From CAWFGW01 sp963849955 (GTDB lineage: Bacteria; Bacteroidota; Bacteroidia; Cytophagales; JAAEPT01), in the NCBI GenBank assembly GCA_963849955.1, contig CAWKJU010000027.1, positions 62,001 through 126,000 on the forward strand: a DNA stretch of 64,000 bases, read 5' to 3'. The position numbers and the translations under genes are program-made. How positions within the stretch are numbered: the first letter of the stretch is position 1; the number at the start of each line of letters is the position of its first letter. The notes below the pieces were generated by a model. That model saw only the letters and a list, made by a program, of their open reading frames with translations. It had not been told where the DNA came from and searched no databases. Below, in pieces: positions 26,515 to 34,968 of the stretch.

Positions 26515-26540
26515 TAATCATAAGAGTTGGATAGATAAAG

Positions 26541-26568
26541 GGTAGGTGGAGACGCCTACCTTTTTTTT
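26541..26568 (+). terminator. Terminator of repeat-protein copy 2
   Basis: GGTAGGTG/CGCCTACC stem with GAGA loop followed by eight T. Same element as after copies 1 and 3. Confidence 0.9.
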
Positions 26569-26778
26569 ACCCGCCTTATAGAACTCCCTGATTAACCAAC
26601 GTACCCCTCTTACACCCTCTATTTCTCGCTCTCCTTTTTATTCTACGAATAAATACGGATGGTAATCATAGGTAATAACGCTGGTAAATTTTTACCAATT
26701 CTTTACGAAGAGTTTCACCTAAATCTAGCCGTATAATTAAGTAAGAAACAAAAATTAAAACCTCTAAATATAAAAGTC

Positions 26779-27063
26779 ATGAAAATACAAGCAATCATAT
26801 TATCCGCAATAATAAGTTTATTCACTCTTCAAGCTCAGGCTGTAGAACGAAAAACCGGACCAAAAGTTAAAAATGTTAAATCCAGTGAGCGATTAGCTAA
26901 CGTTGAAAAAGTAACAATTGAAAAAGTAGAGCCTGTAAAAGGACCAGAAAGCAAAAACGTGAAAGCAACTGAACGATTGGCTAACGTTGAAAAAACAACC
27001 ACGCAGAAAGTTGAAGTATTAAAAGGTCCAAAAGCTAAAAACTACAGACCTTATAGAAAATAA
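26779..27063 (+). CDS. Small basic secreted repeat protein, copy 3 of 3
   Basis: This is the third 94-residue paralogue. Substitutions relative to copies 1 and 2 are conservative and include AVERKTG after the signal peptide, GPESKNV in the second unit and KVEVLKGP near the C-terminus. The signal peptide, repeat register and C-terminal tail (KNYRPYRK) are preserved. Retention of three intact frames with mostly conservative changes suggests selection for protein function or dosage, not decay. A terminator follows, and behind that an ORF-less unit with related upstream sequence. Confidence 0.85.
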   Translation: MKIQAIILSAIISLFTLQAQAVERKTGPKVKNVKSSERLANVEKVTIEKVEPVKGPESKNVKATERLANVEKTTTQKVEVLKGPKAKNYRPYRK

Positions 27064-27089
27064 TAATCATAAGAGTTGGATAGGCAAAG

Positions 27090-27114
27090 GGTAGGTGGAG
27101 ACGCCTACCTTTTT
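27090..27114 (+). terminator. Terminator of repeat-protein copy 3
   Basis: GGTAGGTG/CGCCTACC stem, GAGA tetraloop and a T5 tract. Same element as after copies 1 and 2. Confidence 0.87.
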
Positions 27115-27220
27115 CGCGTTTATGTTTTTAGGTTGCTAAAAATACGTAGGAAAAACTTAGGTAATAGCTACTATAATTTTTTACGAATAAGTCGCGAGTT
27201 TATGTATTAACTATATGTAG

Positions 27221-27228
27221 TATACTTG
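27221..27228 (+). promoter_or_regulatory. Promoter-like -7 element in the ORF-less unit
   Basis: TATACTTG differs from TAnnTTTG at one position. It lies 34 bases before the terminator hairpin and has no gene between. Confidence 0.4.
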
Positions 27229-27261
27229 CATTAAGTAATAGCTGGTTGAATAAGGTAAAAA

Positions 27262-27291
27262 GAGGCAGATGAATTCATCTGCCTTTTTTTT
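27262..27291 (+). terminator. Strong intrinsic terminator closing the ORF-less unit
   Basis: GGCAGATGAA and TTCATCTGCC are perfect mirror arms followed by eight T. Its sequence differs from the GGTAGGTG hairpins of copies 1-3. No coding gene ends here. Confidence 0.9.
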
Positions 27292-27388
27292 GTAAGCACA
27301 CATATTTGTTTAACTTTTTTATTAAAAAATTAAACAATATAAAACACAGCTAGTTAAGTGATCATGTGTAACTTAAAAATCTAAAACC

Positions 27389-28522
27389 ATGAAACATTTT
27401 AACCACTTACTTTCATTTTTCCTCCTCTTAGGAACCATCAGTGTATCTGCTCAACAAACCGTTTACGATGCGATAGCTGAATCAAACGAACATACCACCC
27501 TCAAAGCCGCCATTGATGCTGCAGAATTAGCCACAACACTGGATGACGAGACGAAATTGTATACCGTATTCGCACCTACAAATGATGCCTTTGCTGCTTT
27601 GGGTGATGTCGTATCTGATTTACTTGTTGACCCGACTGGAGATTTAGCAGATATTCTTTTATATCATGTATTAGGTGATTCGGTAGCATCTACTGTGCTG
27701 ACTAACGGAATGATTGTAAATGCTTTAAACACGCAGAACACACTCAAAATAACCGTTAAGTCTGCTGGTGGTGTTGCGATTAACCAAGCTATGGTTACTA
27801 CTGCTGACATCAGAACTTCAAACGGTATTGTTCATGTAATTGATGCAGTGTTACTTCCGACTGAAACTGTAATTGATGTGGCATTAGATAATAGTAATTT
27901 TTCTACTTTAGTAACTGCCGTAATTGCAGCTGAACTATTACCCGCATTAACTAACCCTGCTGGAACGTTTACCATATTCGCACCAACAGATGACGCCTTT
28001 GCTGAACTAGGTACAACAGTAAATGATCTATTATTAGATCCAACTGGTGATTTGGAAAATATCCTTTTATACCACGTATTGGGCACTACCGTTTTTGCAG
28101 CTGACTTGGTGGATGATGCTAGAGTTGCAACTTTATTGGTTGGAGATTCAGTTACAGTAGAATTAACTGGTGGCGTATTCATAAACAATGCGACCGTCAT
28201 TGATCCGGATAATGAATCTGGAAATGGTGTTGTTCATGCTATCAACAAAGTTTTATTACCAAGCTCAATCACAAGCGTGGAGGATGAATTAATAGCGGGA
28301 ATGGATTTTTTCCCTAACCCAACTACTAATGCTATTAATGTAACTTCAGATAATAATAACCTGACTTATTCAATATCTAATACTTCTGGAGTAGTCTTGA
28401 AAACTGGTGTAATTGAAACTGGAAACAACTTAATAAATGTTCAAGAGTTAAAAGTAGGAACATATCTAATGAACCTTTCCTCAAACAACAGAACTTCTTC
28501 TGTCAAGTTTGTTAAAAACTAA
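27389..28522 (+). CDS. Secreted fasciclin (FAS1) domain protein with T9SS sorting domain
   Basis: The 377-residue protein has a signal peptide ending SVSAQ and two FAS1 domains. The first (about residues 23-157) contains YTVFAPTNDAFAAL, DILLYHVL and NGIVHVIDAVLLP; the second (about 160-292) contains FTIFAPTDDAFAEL, NILLYHVL and NGVVHAINKVLLP. These correspond to the conserved H1 and H2 boxes and the YH motif of cell-adhesion FAS1 modules. The C-terminal 80 residues (FFPNPTTNAINV ... LKVGTYLMNLS ... SVKFVKN) are a type A T9SS sorting signal, so it is predicted to be displayed on the cell surface. It is monocistronic with a long terminator stem. Confidence 0.95.
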   Translation: MKHFNHLLSFFLLLGTISVSAQQTVYDAIAESNEHTTLKAAIDAAELATTLDDETKLYTVFAPTNDAFAALGDVVSDLLVDPTGDLADILLYHVLGDSVASTVLTNGMIVNALNTQNTLKITVKSAGGVAINQAMVTTADIRTSNGIVHVIDAVLLPTETVIDVALDNSNFSTLVTAVIAAELLPALTNPAGTFTIFAPTDDAFAELGTTVNDLLLDPTGDLENILLYHVLGTTVFAADLVDDARVATLLVGDSVTVELTGGVFINNATVIDPDNESGNGVVHAINKVLLPSSITSVEDELIAGMDFFPNPTTNAINVTSDNNNLTYSISNTSGVVLKTGVIETGNNLINVQELKVGTYLMNLSSNNRTSSVKFVKN

Positions 28523-28555
28523 TTAGGTGAATATGCTAATATTAAATTAGCCATT

Positions 28556-28605
28556 TATAAACATTAAAGTCGGTTTGAGAAATCAAACCGACTTTAATGT
28601 TTATA
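28556..28605. terminator. 23-bp perfect stem terminator shared by convergent genes
   Basis: The arms 28556-28578 and 28583-28605 are perfect complements around a GAAA loop. The right arm contains the TAA stop of the minus-strand gene at 28601. U-richness after the stem is modest, so termination may depend on the very long stem. Confidence 0.75.
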
Positions 28606-29380
28606 TGATTCCGTAATTAAAATTAATCGTTATTACCCCATCATAAGTAACACCTAAAAGGGATGAAGCAGGACCTTTGTTAATAGCTATTTCTAATAGA
28701 TCGACACTGTTAAAAACAACAGCGATATCGCCTTCTTCCACTTCAGCATAGGAATTTGCGATTCTATTAATGTGTCCCCTACCCACATTCACTTCAAAAT
28801 TCCTACCGTCACGAACTTCATCAAAAGTGGCTCGATCGATATTCGTAATTAAATTACCATAGCTGTCTACATGAATAACATTTCCATGAATCCGATCCTT
28901 CGTGATACTCAACTCACGATTTATTAATCGTTTCATCTCTGTAAGGCCAGGACCTAAATCATAAATATTTTTCCCGTTAGCTAAATAAACAGCGGCTTTA
29001 GCAAATATATCACGTGCTGGAAAAGTTGTTTGAAGCCGTTCCTGATTAATATCAACTATGGCCATCGGTTTAGAATTCGTGATTAAAGACAATAGCCCGT
29101 TGTCTGCTCCAACAAAATAATGGTCATCCACTTTTACAGCGATGAATTTTTCATTTTTCTTATTTAATGAGTTAACACTTAAAATATGAACTGTTCCTTT
29201 TGGAAAATCATTATACACTGACCTAATGACAAATGCTGCATGGGCCAAATCATAGTGTTCTACATCATGACTAATATCAAATAAATTTACATTTGGAAAC
29301 AAAGCAGACACCTTCGCCTTAACTGCCGCAACATAAGGGTCGCGGTGTCCAAAGTCTGACAGAAAGGTGATTATCGCCAT
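28601..29380 (-). CDS. SAM hydroxide adenosyltransferase / DUF62 family protein
   Basis: With the ATG at 29380 the protein has 259 residues and begins MAIITFLSDFGHRDPYV, the usual N-terminus of the DUF62 (chlorinase/fluorinase-related) family. An upstream ATG at 29437 would add 19 unsupported residues. Family hallmarks are SDFG(xx)DPYV, DISHDVEHYDLAHAAFV, VHILSVNS, a VGADNGLLS segment and ...HVDSYGNLITNI near residue 180. Most bacterial members use water as nucleophile and split SAM into adenosine and methionine; halogenase activity needs specific residues I cannot assign with confidence. Divergent from phoH. Confidence 0.92.
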   Translation of the reverse strand: MAIITFLSDFGHRDPYVAAVKAKVSALFPNVNLFDISHDVEHYDLAHAAFVIRSVYNDFPKGTVHILSVNSLNKKNEKFIAVKVDDHYFVGADNGLLSLITNSKPMAIVDINQERLQTTFPARDIFAKAAVYLANGKNIYDLGPGLTEMKRLINRELSITKDRIHGNVIHVDSYGNLITNIDRATFDEVRDGRNFEVNVGRGHINRIANSYAEVEEGDIAVVFNSVDLLEIAINKGPASSLLGVTYDGVITINFNYGII

Positions 29381-29451
29381 AGAACAAATGAAATAAAATT
29401 GTAATTTTATACCTGAACAAAGTAAGTGATTTTTCACCTAATACACATCCA

Positions 29452-30396
29452 TTGATAGAAAAAGTCATCGAACTAGAGGGCATTTCTCTAGTAGATTTTC
29501 TTGGTAAAGAGAATCAGAATATAAACAGAATTGCTTTCGCTTTTCCAGAAGCGAAAATTATTTCTCGCGGAAGCGCTATTCGAGTTATCGGAAATAAAAA
29601 AGAAGTAAATAACATCACGGATTTTTTTGGAACACTGGAGGAACATTACAAAAAATATGGAAATCTAACTGCTGATCAACTTGATGATTACATCAGAAGC
29701 AATGCAACTGACCCCATTGATTTTGGCACTGACGGGGTTGTGCTATATGGCGCTAAAGGACTTGTAGTTAAACCAAAATCAAAAAATCAAAAAGATTTAG
29801 TGAAGACCATTTCTGAAAAAGACATGGTTTTTGCTGTAGGACCTGCTGGTACAGGAAAAACCTACTTAGCTGTCGCTATGGCAGTGCGGGCACTTAAAAA
29901 CAAAACGGTTAAAAAAATAATCATCACACGACCAGCTGTTGAAGCTGGTGAAAACCTTGGTTTTCTTCCTGGTGACTTAAAAGATAAAGTTGATCCTTAT
30001 CTCCGACCTATTTATGATGCATTAGAAGAAATGTTAACTGCAGAAAAATTAGCACAATATCAAGAGAGTAATGTCGTTGAAATAGCGCCTTTGGCATATA
30101 TGAGAGGTCGAACGCTCAACCATGCTTTTGTTTTGTTGGATGAGGCTCAGAACACAACTTCCATGCAGATGAAAATGTTTTTAACACGACTAGGTGCTAA
30201 CTCTAAAATGGTGATAACAGGAGATATTTCACAAGTGGATTTACCTTTTAAAGTAAAAAGTGGATTGAGAGTAGCTGTTGAAATGCTAGATAACATTGAC
30301 GACATCGGGTTTGTATATTTAGATGAAAAAGATGTAGTAAGACATCATATTGTGAAAAAAATAATCAAAGCTTTTGAAACTCAAGAACAACGCTAA
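29452..30396 (+). CDS. PhoH family ATPase
   Basis: The 314-residue protein has a KH-like N-terminal region (about 1-75) followed by a P-loop ATPase of the PhoH family. Walker A is GPAGTGKTYLA and Walker B is FVLLDEAQNTT. The family block RPAVEAGENLGFLPGDLKDKVDPYLRP and the conserved MFLTRLGANSKMVITGD are also present. PhoH proteins are cytoplasmic and linked to RNA metabolism and phosphate starvation. The start is TTG at 29452, giving the family N-terminus MIEKVIELEG. The next gene starts inside its 3' end. Confidence 0.93.
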   Translation: MIEKVIELEGISLVDFLGKENQNINRIAFAFPEAKIISRGSAIRVIGNKKEVNNITDFFGTLEEHYKKYGNLTADQLDDYIRSNATDPIDFGTDGVVLYGAKGLVVKPKSKNQKDLVKTISEKDMVFAVGPAGTGKTYLAVAMAVRALKNKTVKKIIITRPAVEAGENLGFLPGDLKDKVDPYLRPIYDALEEMLTAEKLAQYQESNVVEIAPLAYMRGRTLNHAFVLLDEAQNTTSMQMKMFLTRLGANSKMVITGDISQVDLPFKVKSGLRVAVEMLDNIDDIGFVYLDEKDVVRHHIVKKIIKAFETQEQR

Positions 30397-32155
30397 TTTT
30401 CTGATTGTACTTACTTTAGTTGGTTTATTGCTATCAATTAATAAAAGTCTTGGACAAACTATTTTCCATAGAGGTTGCGCAACCCACGCATACGACTCGC
30501 TGACAAGAGCGAAACATCCTGCTTTTGATTTATCGAGAGAACAATTTGAGAGAAAACTTCAGCAAAACATCAAAAGGAAATTAGCACAAAAAACCAGTGC
30601 GGAAGAGCTGATTTATACTATCCCAGTGGTAGTCCATGTTATTTATTCTGATCAATTTCCCCAAACGAATATTCCGGATGAAGAGGTCATTGAACAACTC
30701 GAAGTATTAAATCAAGATTTTAGAAGGCTAAATGTTGATGCAATCAACACGCCTAACCGATGGAAACCTTTTGCTGCAGATATTAAGATTCAGTTTTGTC
30801 TCGCTACACGTGATCCACAAGGTAACGCTATAGAGCTGGCAATTAATCGAGTGAAAACAATTAATCCGTCTTATGATTTTGAGTTAGACGATGTAGAATT
30901 AAAGGCTAACTCCTATTGGCCAAGCGACCAATATTTAAATATTTGGGTAACACGACTTAGTAAAAACATTCTCGGTTATGCGCAATACCCTAACGATAGT
31001 GATTTAGCTGGACTTTCCCCTAACCAAGGAAGTGCGATAACAGATGGAGTTGTTATTGACTACCGAGCTTTCGGTATAGATCAACCAGCAGCTAAAAGTT
31101 TTACAAATTCCCCTTATGTGCTTGGTCGAACTTTGACGCATGAAGTTGGTCATTGGTTAGGCTTGTTTCATACCTTTGGCAATAACAGTGGTTGCGGCAA
31201 CCAAGCAAATGACTATGTTTTTGACACACCTCGCCTAGGAAAGAGTAATCAAGGATTAGACCTGTGTAACTCAATAGTTATTGGCTGTGGTGGGGATACC
31301 GCAATGTTTGAAAATTACATGGACTACACCAATGATGCGTGTATGAATTTATTCACCAAAGGACAAAAAGAACGCATGCGATCGGCATTTTTAACGAGCC
31401 CACGAAGAGTTGCATTACTTGAATCTGGCGGATGCTGTGGCACAGGTGTTGCTAACTTTTCACCTCCTTACACTCAAAATTTTGAGGATAACATCGCTGA
31501 TGTAGCATGGGATGATACTACTTTTCAATCATCATTTAAATGGGAAATTTATCCAACTAAATTTGGTAATAGTGCCTTTGCTTCTACATTATTTCAAGAC
31601 AGCGCTTCTATTTTGAGTCCTTTTATTGATTTAACAACTTCAGATAAGACTGTAATGGAGTTTGATGTCTCTGCGAATACATCAATTCAAAACTCACCTA
31701 TCCGAATTTATTATGAACTCACATGCAGTGACACTTGGGTGGAGTTAAATCGCATCGCTAACCTCAACACGAATTGGGAAAAACATACCTACTCACTTAC
31801 TGAACTTTCCGGCCAACGCTATGTCCGTTTTAGAGTTGAAGCAAAAACACCCAGCGATGCCGAGGTATTTTTAGATAATTTCAAAATCTATAAAACAAGT
31901 AACAATCTAGAAAGTTCCCTCTACCCTAACCCTTCTAACGACTTGGTGTATGTAGAAACTGTATTCAATGGCAAACACCCCATTACAGTAAAAGTGTACA
32001 ATAGTATTGGACAATTAGTGAAATCTTTTTATACTGAAGTCACAAGCAGTACACTTTTAGAATTTTCTTTTAACGAGTTGTCTGCGGGCACTTATTTTTT
32101 AAAAGTTGAAGTAAATGGCGAATCCACAATCGAACGATTACTACTCTGGGAATAA
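30374..32155 (+). CDS. Secreted M43-type (pappalysin-like) zinc metalloprotease with T9SS sorting domain
   Basis: The 593-residue metzincin has a signal peptide (residues 7-28, ending KSLGQ). The zinc site is HEVGHWLGLFH with H256, E257, H260 and H266, followed by the disulphide-rich FDTP(R) region and the Met-turn MENYMDYTNDACM-type segment (here MFENYMDYTND). An MAM/choice-of-anchor-like beta domain spans about 360-510. The C-terminus (SSLYPNPSNDLVYV ... LSAGTYFLKVEV) is a type A T9SS sorting signal. The TTG start at 30374 lies 23 bases inside phoH; it is required to include the signal peptide. comEC starts 41 bases before its stop. Confidence 0.92.
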   Translation: MKLKNNANFLIVLTLVGLLLSINKSLGQTIFHRGCATHAYDSLTRAKHPAFDLSREQFERKLQQNIKRKLAQKTSAEELIYTIPVVVHVIYSDQFPQTNIPDEEVIEQLEVLNQDFRRLNVDAINTPNRWKPFAADIKIQFCLATRDPQGNAIELAINRVKTINPSYDFELDDVELKANSYWPSDQYLNIWVTRLSKNILGYAQYPNDSDLAGLSPNQGSAITDGVVIDYRAFGIDQPAAKSFTNSPYVLGRTLTHEVGHWLGLFHTFGNNSGCGNQANDYVFDTPRLGKSNQGLDLCNSIVIGCGGDTAMFENYMDYTNDACMNLFTKGQKERMRSAFLTSPRRVALLESGGCCGTGVANFSPPYTQNFEDNIADVAWDDTTFQSSFKWEIYPTKFGNSAFASTLFQDSASILSPFIDLTTSDKTVMEFDVSANTSIQNSPIRIYYELTCSDTWVELNRIANLNTNWEKHTYSLTELSGQRYVRFRVEAKTPSDAEVFLDNFKIYKTSNNLESSLYPNPSNDLVYVETVFNGKHPITVKVYNSIGQLVKSFYTEVTSSTLLEFSFNELSAGTYFLKVEVNGESTIERLLLWE

Positions 32156-34163
32156 AATATCTGTCATAATTATATATGCTATAAGCTATGCCATCGGTAT
32201 AGTAATATATTTATTTTTTGATAGTTTTTTCTATGGTCTAATAACCCTCCTATTTTTTTTAATACTCTTTTTATTTCTAAGATATCATTCATTACACCAT
32301 ACCATCACCCTTATTACGCTATTCTTAATTATCGGGTTTATTAGTACATTCCTTCACTCCCCAAATGATAAACACTTATTGCACACTTATGATGGTAAAG
32401 GAATCATTTTAGGTAAAATCAACTCACAAATTAGTTCAACTTCAAAAGGATATCAGAAATTCACTATTGCAACGGAAGCATTGATTATCAGTAACAAGCG
32501 TTCTAAGTGTAACGGAAACATTCTGGTGTATACTAAAACGGTTCCTTCACCCACCAATTACAATGATTATATTATTTTAAATAAAGAAATTGCATTACTT
32601 AATCCGCCTAAAAACCCCAATGAATTCAACTACAAACGTTATCTAAATTTTCATCATATTCATTTCAGCACCTTTTGTTCTTCTGACGATTTTTTAGTTA
32701 TACCCAATCATTCGTTTTCACTTTTTAAAATAGCTCACCTAACTCAAACTAAACTAGCCACTAATTTATTAGCAGAAATATCATCAATAAGAGAAGCTCA
32801 AACAATTTCTGCCTTAGTTCTAGGCAAACGAGATCAATTGAACAAAGAAGTTATCGCTAACTTTTCAGCTGCAGGCGCCATGCACGTTTTAGCTGTTTCG
32901 GGTTTGCATGTAGGGATTTTGTTAATGATTATTCGGTTTTTCTTTAAACAGATTTTAAGAGATGCTCTCCCAAAATGGATTGAGATTACTTGTACATTAC
33001 TACTCATTTGGACGTTTGCTTTCATCACAGGGTTAAGTGCTTCTGTAGTGCGAGCTGCCTGCATGTTTAGCTTTATTATCTGTGGCACCTTTTATAAAAA
33101 AGACATCTCTATTTATCCAATTTTGGCAGCTTCAGCACTGTGCATGCTAGTTTACAATCCGTACTTGATAACTGAAGTAGGTTTTCAATTGTCCTATGCA
33201 GCCGTAATTGGCATTGTATTTTTCACCCCTAAACTTCAATCATACCTTCCTACTTCAAAATATACAATCATCAATTCCATAAGCACCATTACGTGTGTCT
33301 CGATAGCAGCTCAACTAGCCACAGCTCCTATTGCACTTTTATACTTTCATCAATTTCCAACTTATTTTATCCTATCGAATTTGGTAGTTATACCTTGTGC
33401 ATTTCTTATTGTCATCACCGGTATTATCAAACTTCTGGTTAGTAGTATTCCTTTTCTTAATACCATTATTTCAAAAGTACTCTTTGGCTTTGCATGGTTT
33501 TTAAATGAAGTATCAGAAAAAACAGCCAATATACCAGCTGCTACAATTAATCAAATCGATATCAGCATCATCGAAACCTACCTTTTTTATGGGGTAATTA
33601 TCACCTTATTTTTAGTGATTTTTAATCGAAATCATTACTATCTAAAATCAACAATGGCGTTTCTTTTATTTCTCTCAACCCTGATGAACTATGAACACTT
33701 TAAACAGACTAACCAACAACAATTAGTGGTTTATAATATAAAAAAGGAGTCAGCCTTTGACATCATCAAAGGAAAAAACCACCTATTCAAAGCAGGTCCC
33801 TCATTATTACAAGATGAAGACCAACTACAATTTCATATCAAACACCATTGGTTTCATAAAAATTTAAAACCCGCCCTTATTGACTCCATAATTTGTCCGA
33901 TAAGGAAATACTCAATAGCTGGTAAATCTATTATACATGTCTCAAAATCAATCAATTTAAACACTCCACTATCAACAGATTATCTTATTATTTCGCATGA
34001 TTCAATGAAACTAAATGAGGTAGCTAAAAATTTTAATTATAAAAAACTCATTTACGATTCTTCAAATAGTAATGAATTTGTATCTTACATCAGGAACTCA
34101 CCTCTGTACACTGATTTAGTGTATATCGTATCGGAACAAGGCTCAATTATCATCAAATTTTAA
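32115..34163 (+). CDS. comEC: ComEC/Rec2 family DNA uptake channel protein
   Basis: The 682-residue polytopic protein has three N-terminal membrane helices, then an OB-like DUF4131 region (about 90-200) and the Competence domain (about 215-490). The family signature SAAGAMHVLAVSGLHVGILL and VGFQLSYAAVIGI are present. The C-terminus is short and lacks the metallo-beta-lactamase-type domain found in Bacillus ComEC, which is common in Bacteroidota. It moves single-stranded DNA across the inner membrane during natural transformation. Its start overlaps the protease gene by 41 bases, suggesting translational coupling with a functionally unrelated gene. Confidence 0.9.
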   Translation: MANPQSNDYYSGNKISVIIIYAISYAIGIVIYLFFDSFFYGLITLLFFLILFLFLRYHSLHHTITLITLFLIIGFISTFLHSPNDKHLLHTYDGKGIILGKINSQISSTSKGYQKFTIATEALIISNKRSKCNGNILVYTKTVPSPTNYNDYIILNKEIALLNPPKNPNEFNYKRYLNFHHIHFSTFCSSDDFLVIPNHSFSLFKIAHLTQTKLATNLLAEISSIREAQTISALVLGKRDQLNKEVIANFSAAGAMHVLAVSGLHVGILLMIIRFFFKQILRDALPKWIEITCTLLLIWTFAFITGLSASVVRAACMFSFIICGTFYKKDISIYPILAASALCMLVYNPYLITEVGFQLSYAAVIGIVFFTPKLQSYLPTSKYTIINSISTITCVSIAAQLATAPIALLYFHQFPTYFILSNLVVIPCAFLIVITGIIKLLVSSIPFLNTIISKVLFGFAWFLNEVSEKTANIPAATINQIDISIIETYLFYGVIITLFLVIFNRNHYYLKSTMAFLLFLSTLMNYEHFKQTNQQQLVVYNIKKESAFDIIKGKNHLFKAGPSLLQDEDQLQFHIKHHWFHKNLKPALIDSIICPIRKYSIAGKSIIHVSKSINLNTPLSTDYLIISHDSMKLNEVAKNFNYKKLIYDSSNSNEFVSYIRNSPLYTDLVYIVSEQGSIIIKF

Positions 34164-34172
34164 ATTTTTAAA

Positions 34173-34946
34173 ATGAGTCACGTTATTACAAAAAAAATCG
34201 GCAAAGTCGGCTATATTACTATGAACCGTCCCGAAAAAGGTAATTCATTAAGTAACGCTTTTACCTTAAAGCTTACCAAAGCCGTAGTAAGTTTAAATCA
34301 CGATAAAGATATTGTCATTATTGTTCTAAAATCCTCTGGAGATGTTTTTTGCTGTGGGGCAGATCAGACCTATATGGAAGAAATGATGCATTACAACTAT
34401 CCAGAAAACATTAAGGATTCGTTCGATTTAATGAAACTATATAAAGCGATTTATTTATCTCCCAAAATCACAATTGCACAAGTTGAGGGTAAAGCCATTT
34501 CCGGTGGTGCTGGACTTGCTATCAATACTGATTTTTGTTTCAGTACTCCTGAAGCACGCTTTGGTTTTGTGGAGTCCAAGATGGGTTTCATTCCAGGTAT
34601 TGTTTTAAATTTTCTACGCTTAAAAATTGGTATTGCTCAGCTAAAAAAACTGCTATTTACCTCCCAGCTCATTCCAGCAGAAAAAGCACAGAAAATAGGT
34701 ATGATTACAGAAGTTGTGGATGAAAACATGGATTTATTTATTGACAGCTTTATCGATTCACTATTGAACAATAATTCACATGATTCACTACTCACCACTA
34801 AACAAGTGTTAACGAAGAGTGAAAGCATGAGCTTAGAAGATGCCTTATCTTACTCAGCAACAATGAATGCCTCATCAAGAGAGACTGTTGATAGTAAAAA
34901 AGGCATTGAAGCTTTTCTGATGAATGAAAAAGTAATGTGGGGATAG
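34173..34946 (+). CDS. Enoyl-CoA hydratase/isomerase family protein
   Basis: The 257-residue crotonase-fold protein has a first oxyanion-hole segment (VFCCGADQTYME), a second GG segment (VEGKAISGGAGLAI), and the active-site loop ARFGFVESKMGFIPG with a Glu in the FVES position. Family reactions include enoyl-CoA hydration, isomerisation and related acyl-CoA chemistry; the usual second catalytic Glu region cannot be assigned firmly, so the exact reaction is open. It follows comEC by 9 bases and may be co-transcribed. Confidence 0.9.
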   Translation: MSHVITKKIGKVGYITMNRPEKGNSLSNAFTLKLTKAVVSLNHDKDIVIIVLKSSGDVFCCGADQTYMEEMMHYNYPENIKDSFDLMKLYKAIYLSPKITIAQVEGKAISGGAGLAINTDFCFSTPEARFGFVESKMGFIPGIVLNFLRLKIGIAQLKKLLFTSQLIPAEKAQKIGMITEVVDENMDLFIDSFIDSLLNNNSHDSLLTTKQVLTKSESMSLEDALSYSATMNASSRETVDSKKGIEAFLMNEKVMWG

Positions 34947-34968
34947 TTATGAAGAAATAAAATCCTCT

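Larger units (their letters stand above)
27125..27291 (+). ncRNA. ORF-less fourth unit of the array: relic or small RNA gene
   Basis: The sequence from about 27140 resembles the upstream block of the repeat genes (AATACG, GGTAATA, AATTTTTTACGAATAA in the same order and similar spacing). It is then followed by TATACTTG (27221-27228, one mismatch to TAnnTTTG) and, 34 bases later, by a strong terminator. No reading frame of note lies between. A transcript of about 55 nt would start near 27235 and end near 27290. Either this is a decayed copy that kept its promoter and acquired a different terminator, or it is a small RNA. Confidence 0.4.

Noticed and set aside
25677..27063. CRISPR array in the repeated 25.6-27.1 kb region
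   Set aside because: Repeats are about 549 bp, contain intact coding frames and terminators, and have no short repeat-spacer pattern.
28601..29380. Chlorinase/fluorinase activity for the DUF62 protein
   Set aside because: Most bacterial members are SAM hydrolases, and I cannot identify the halide-specific residues with confidence.
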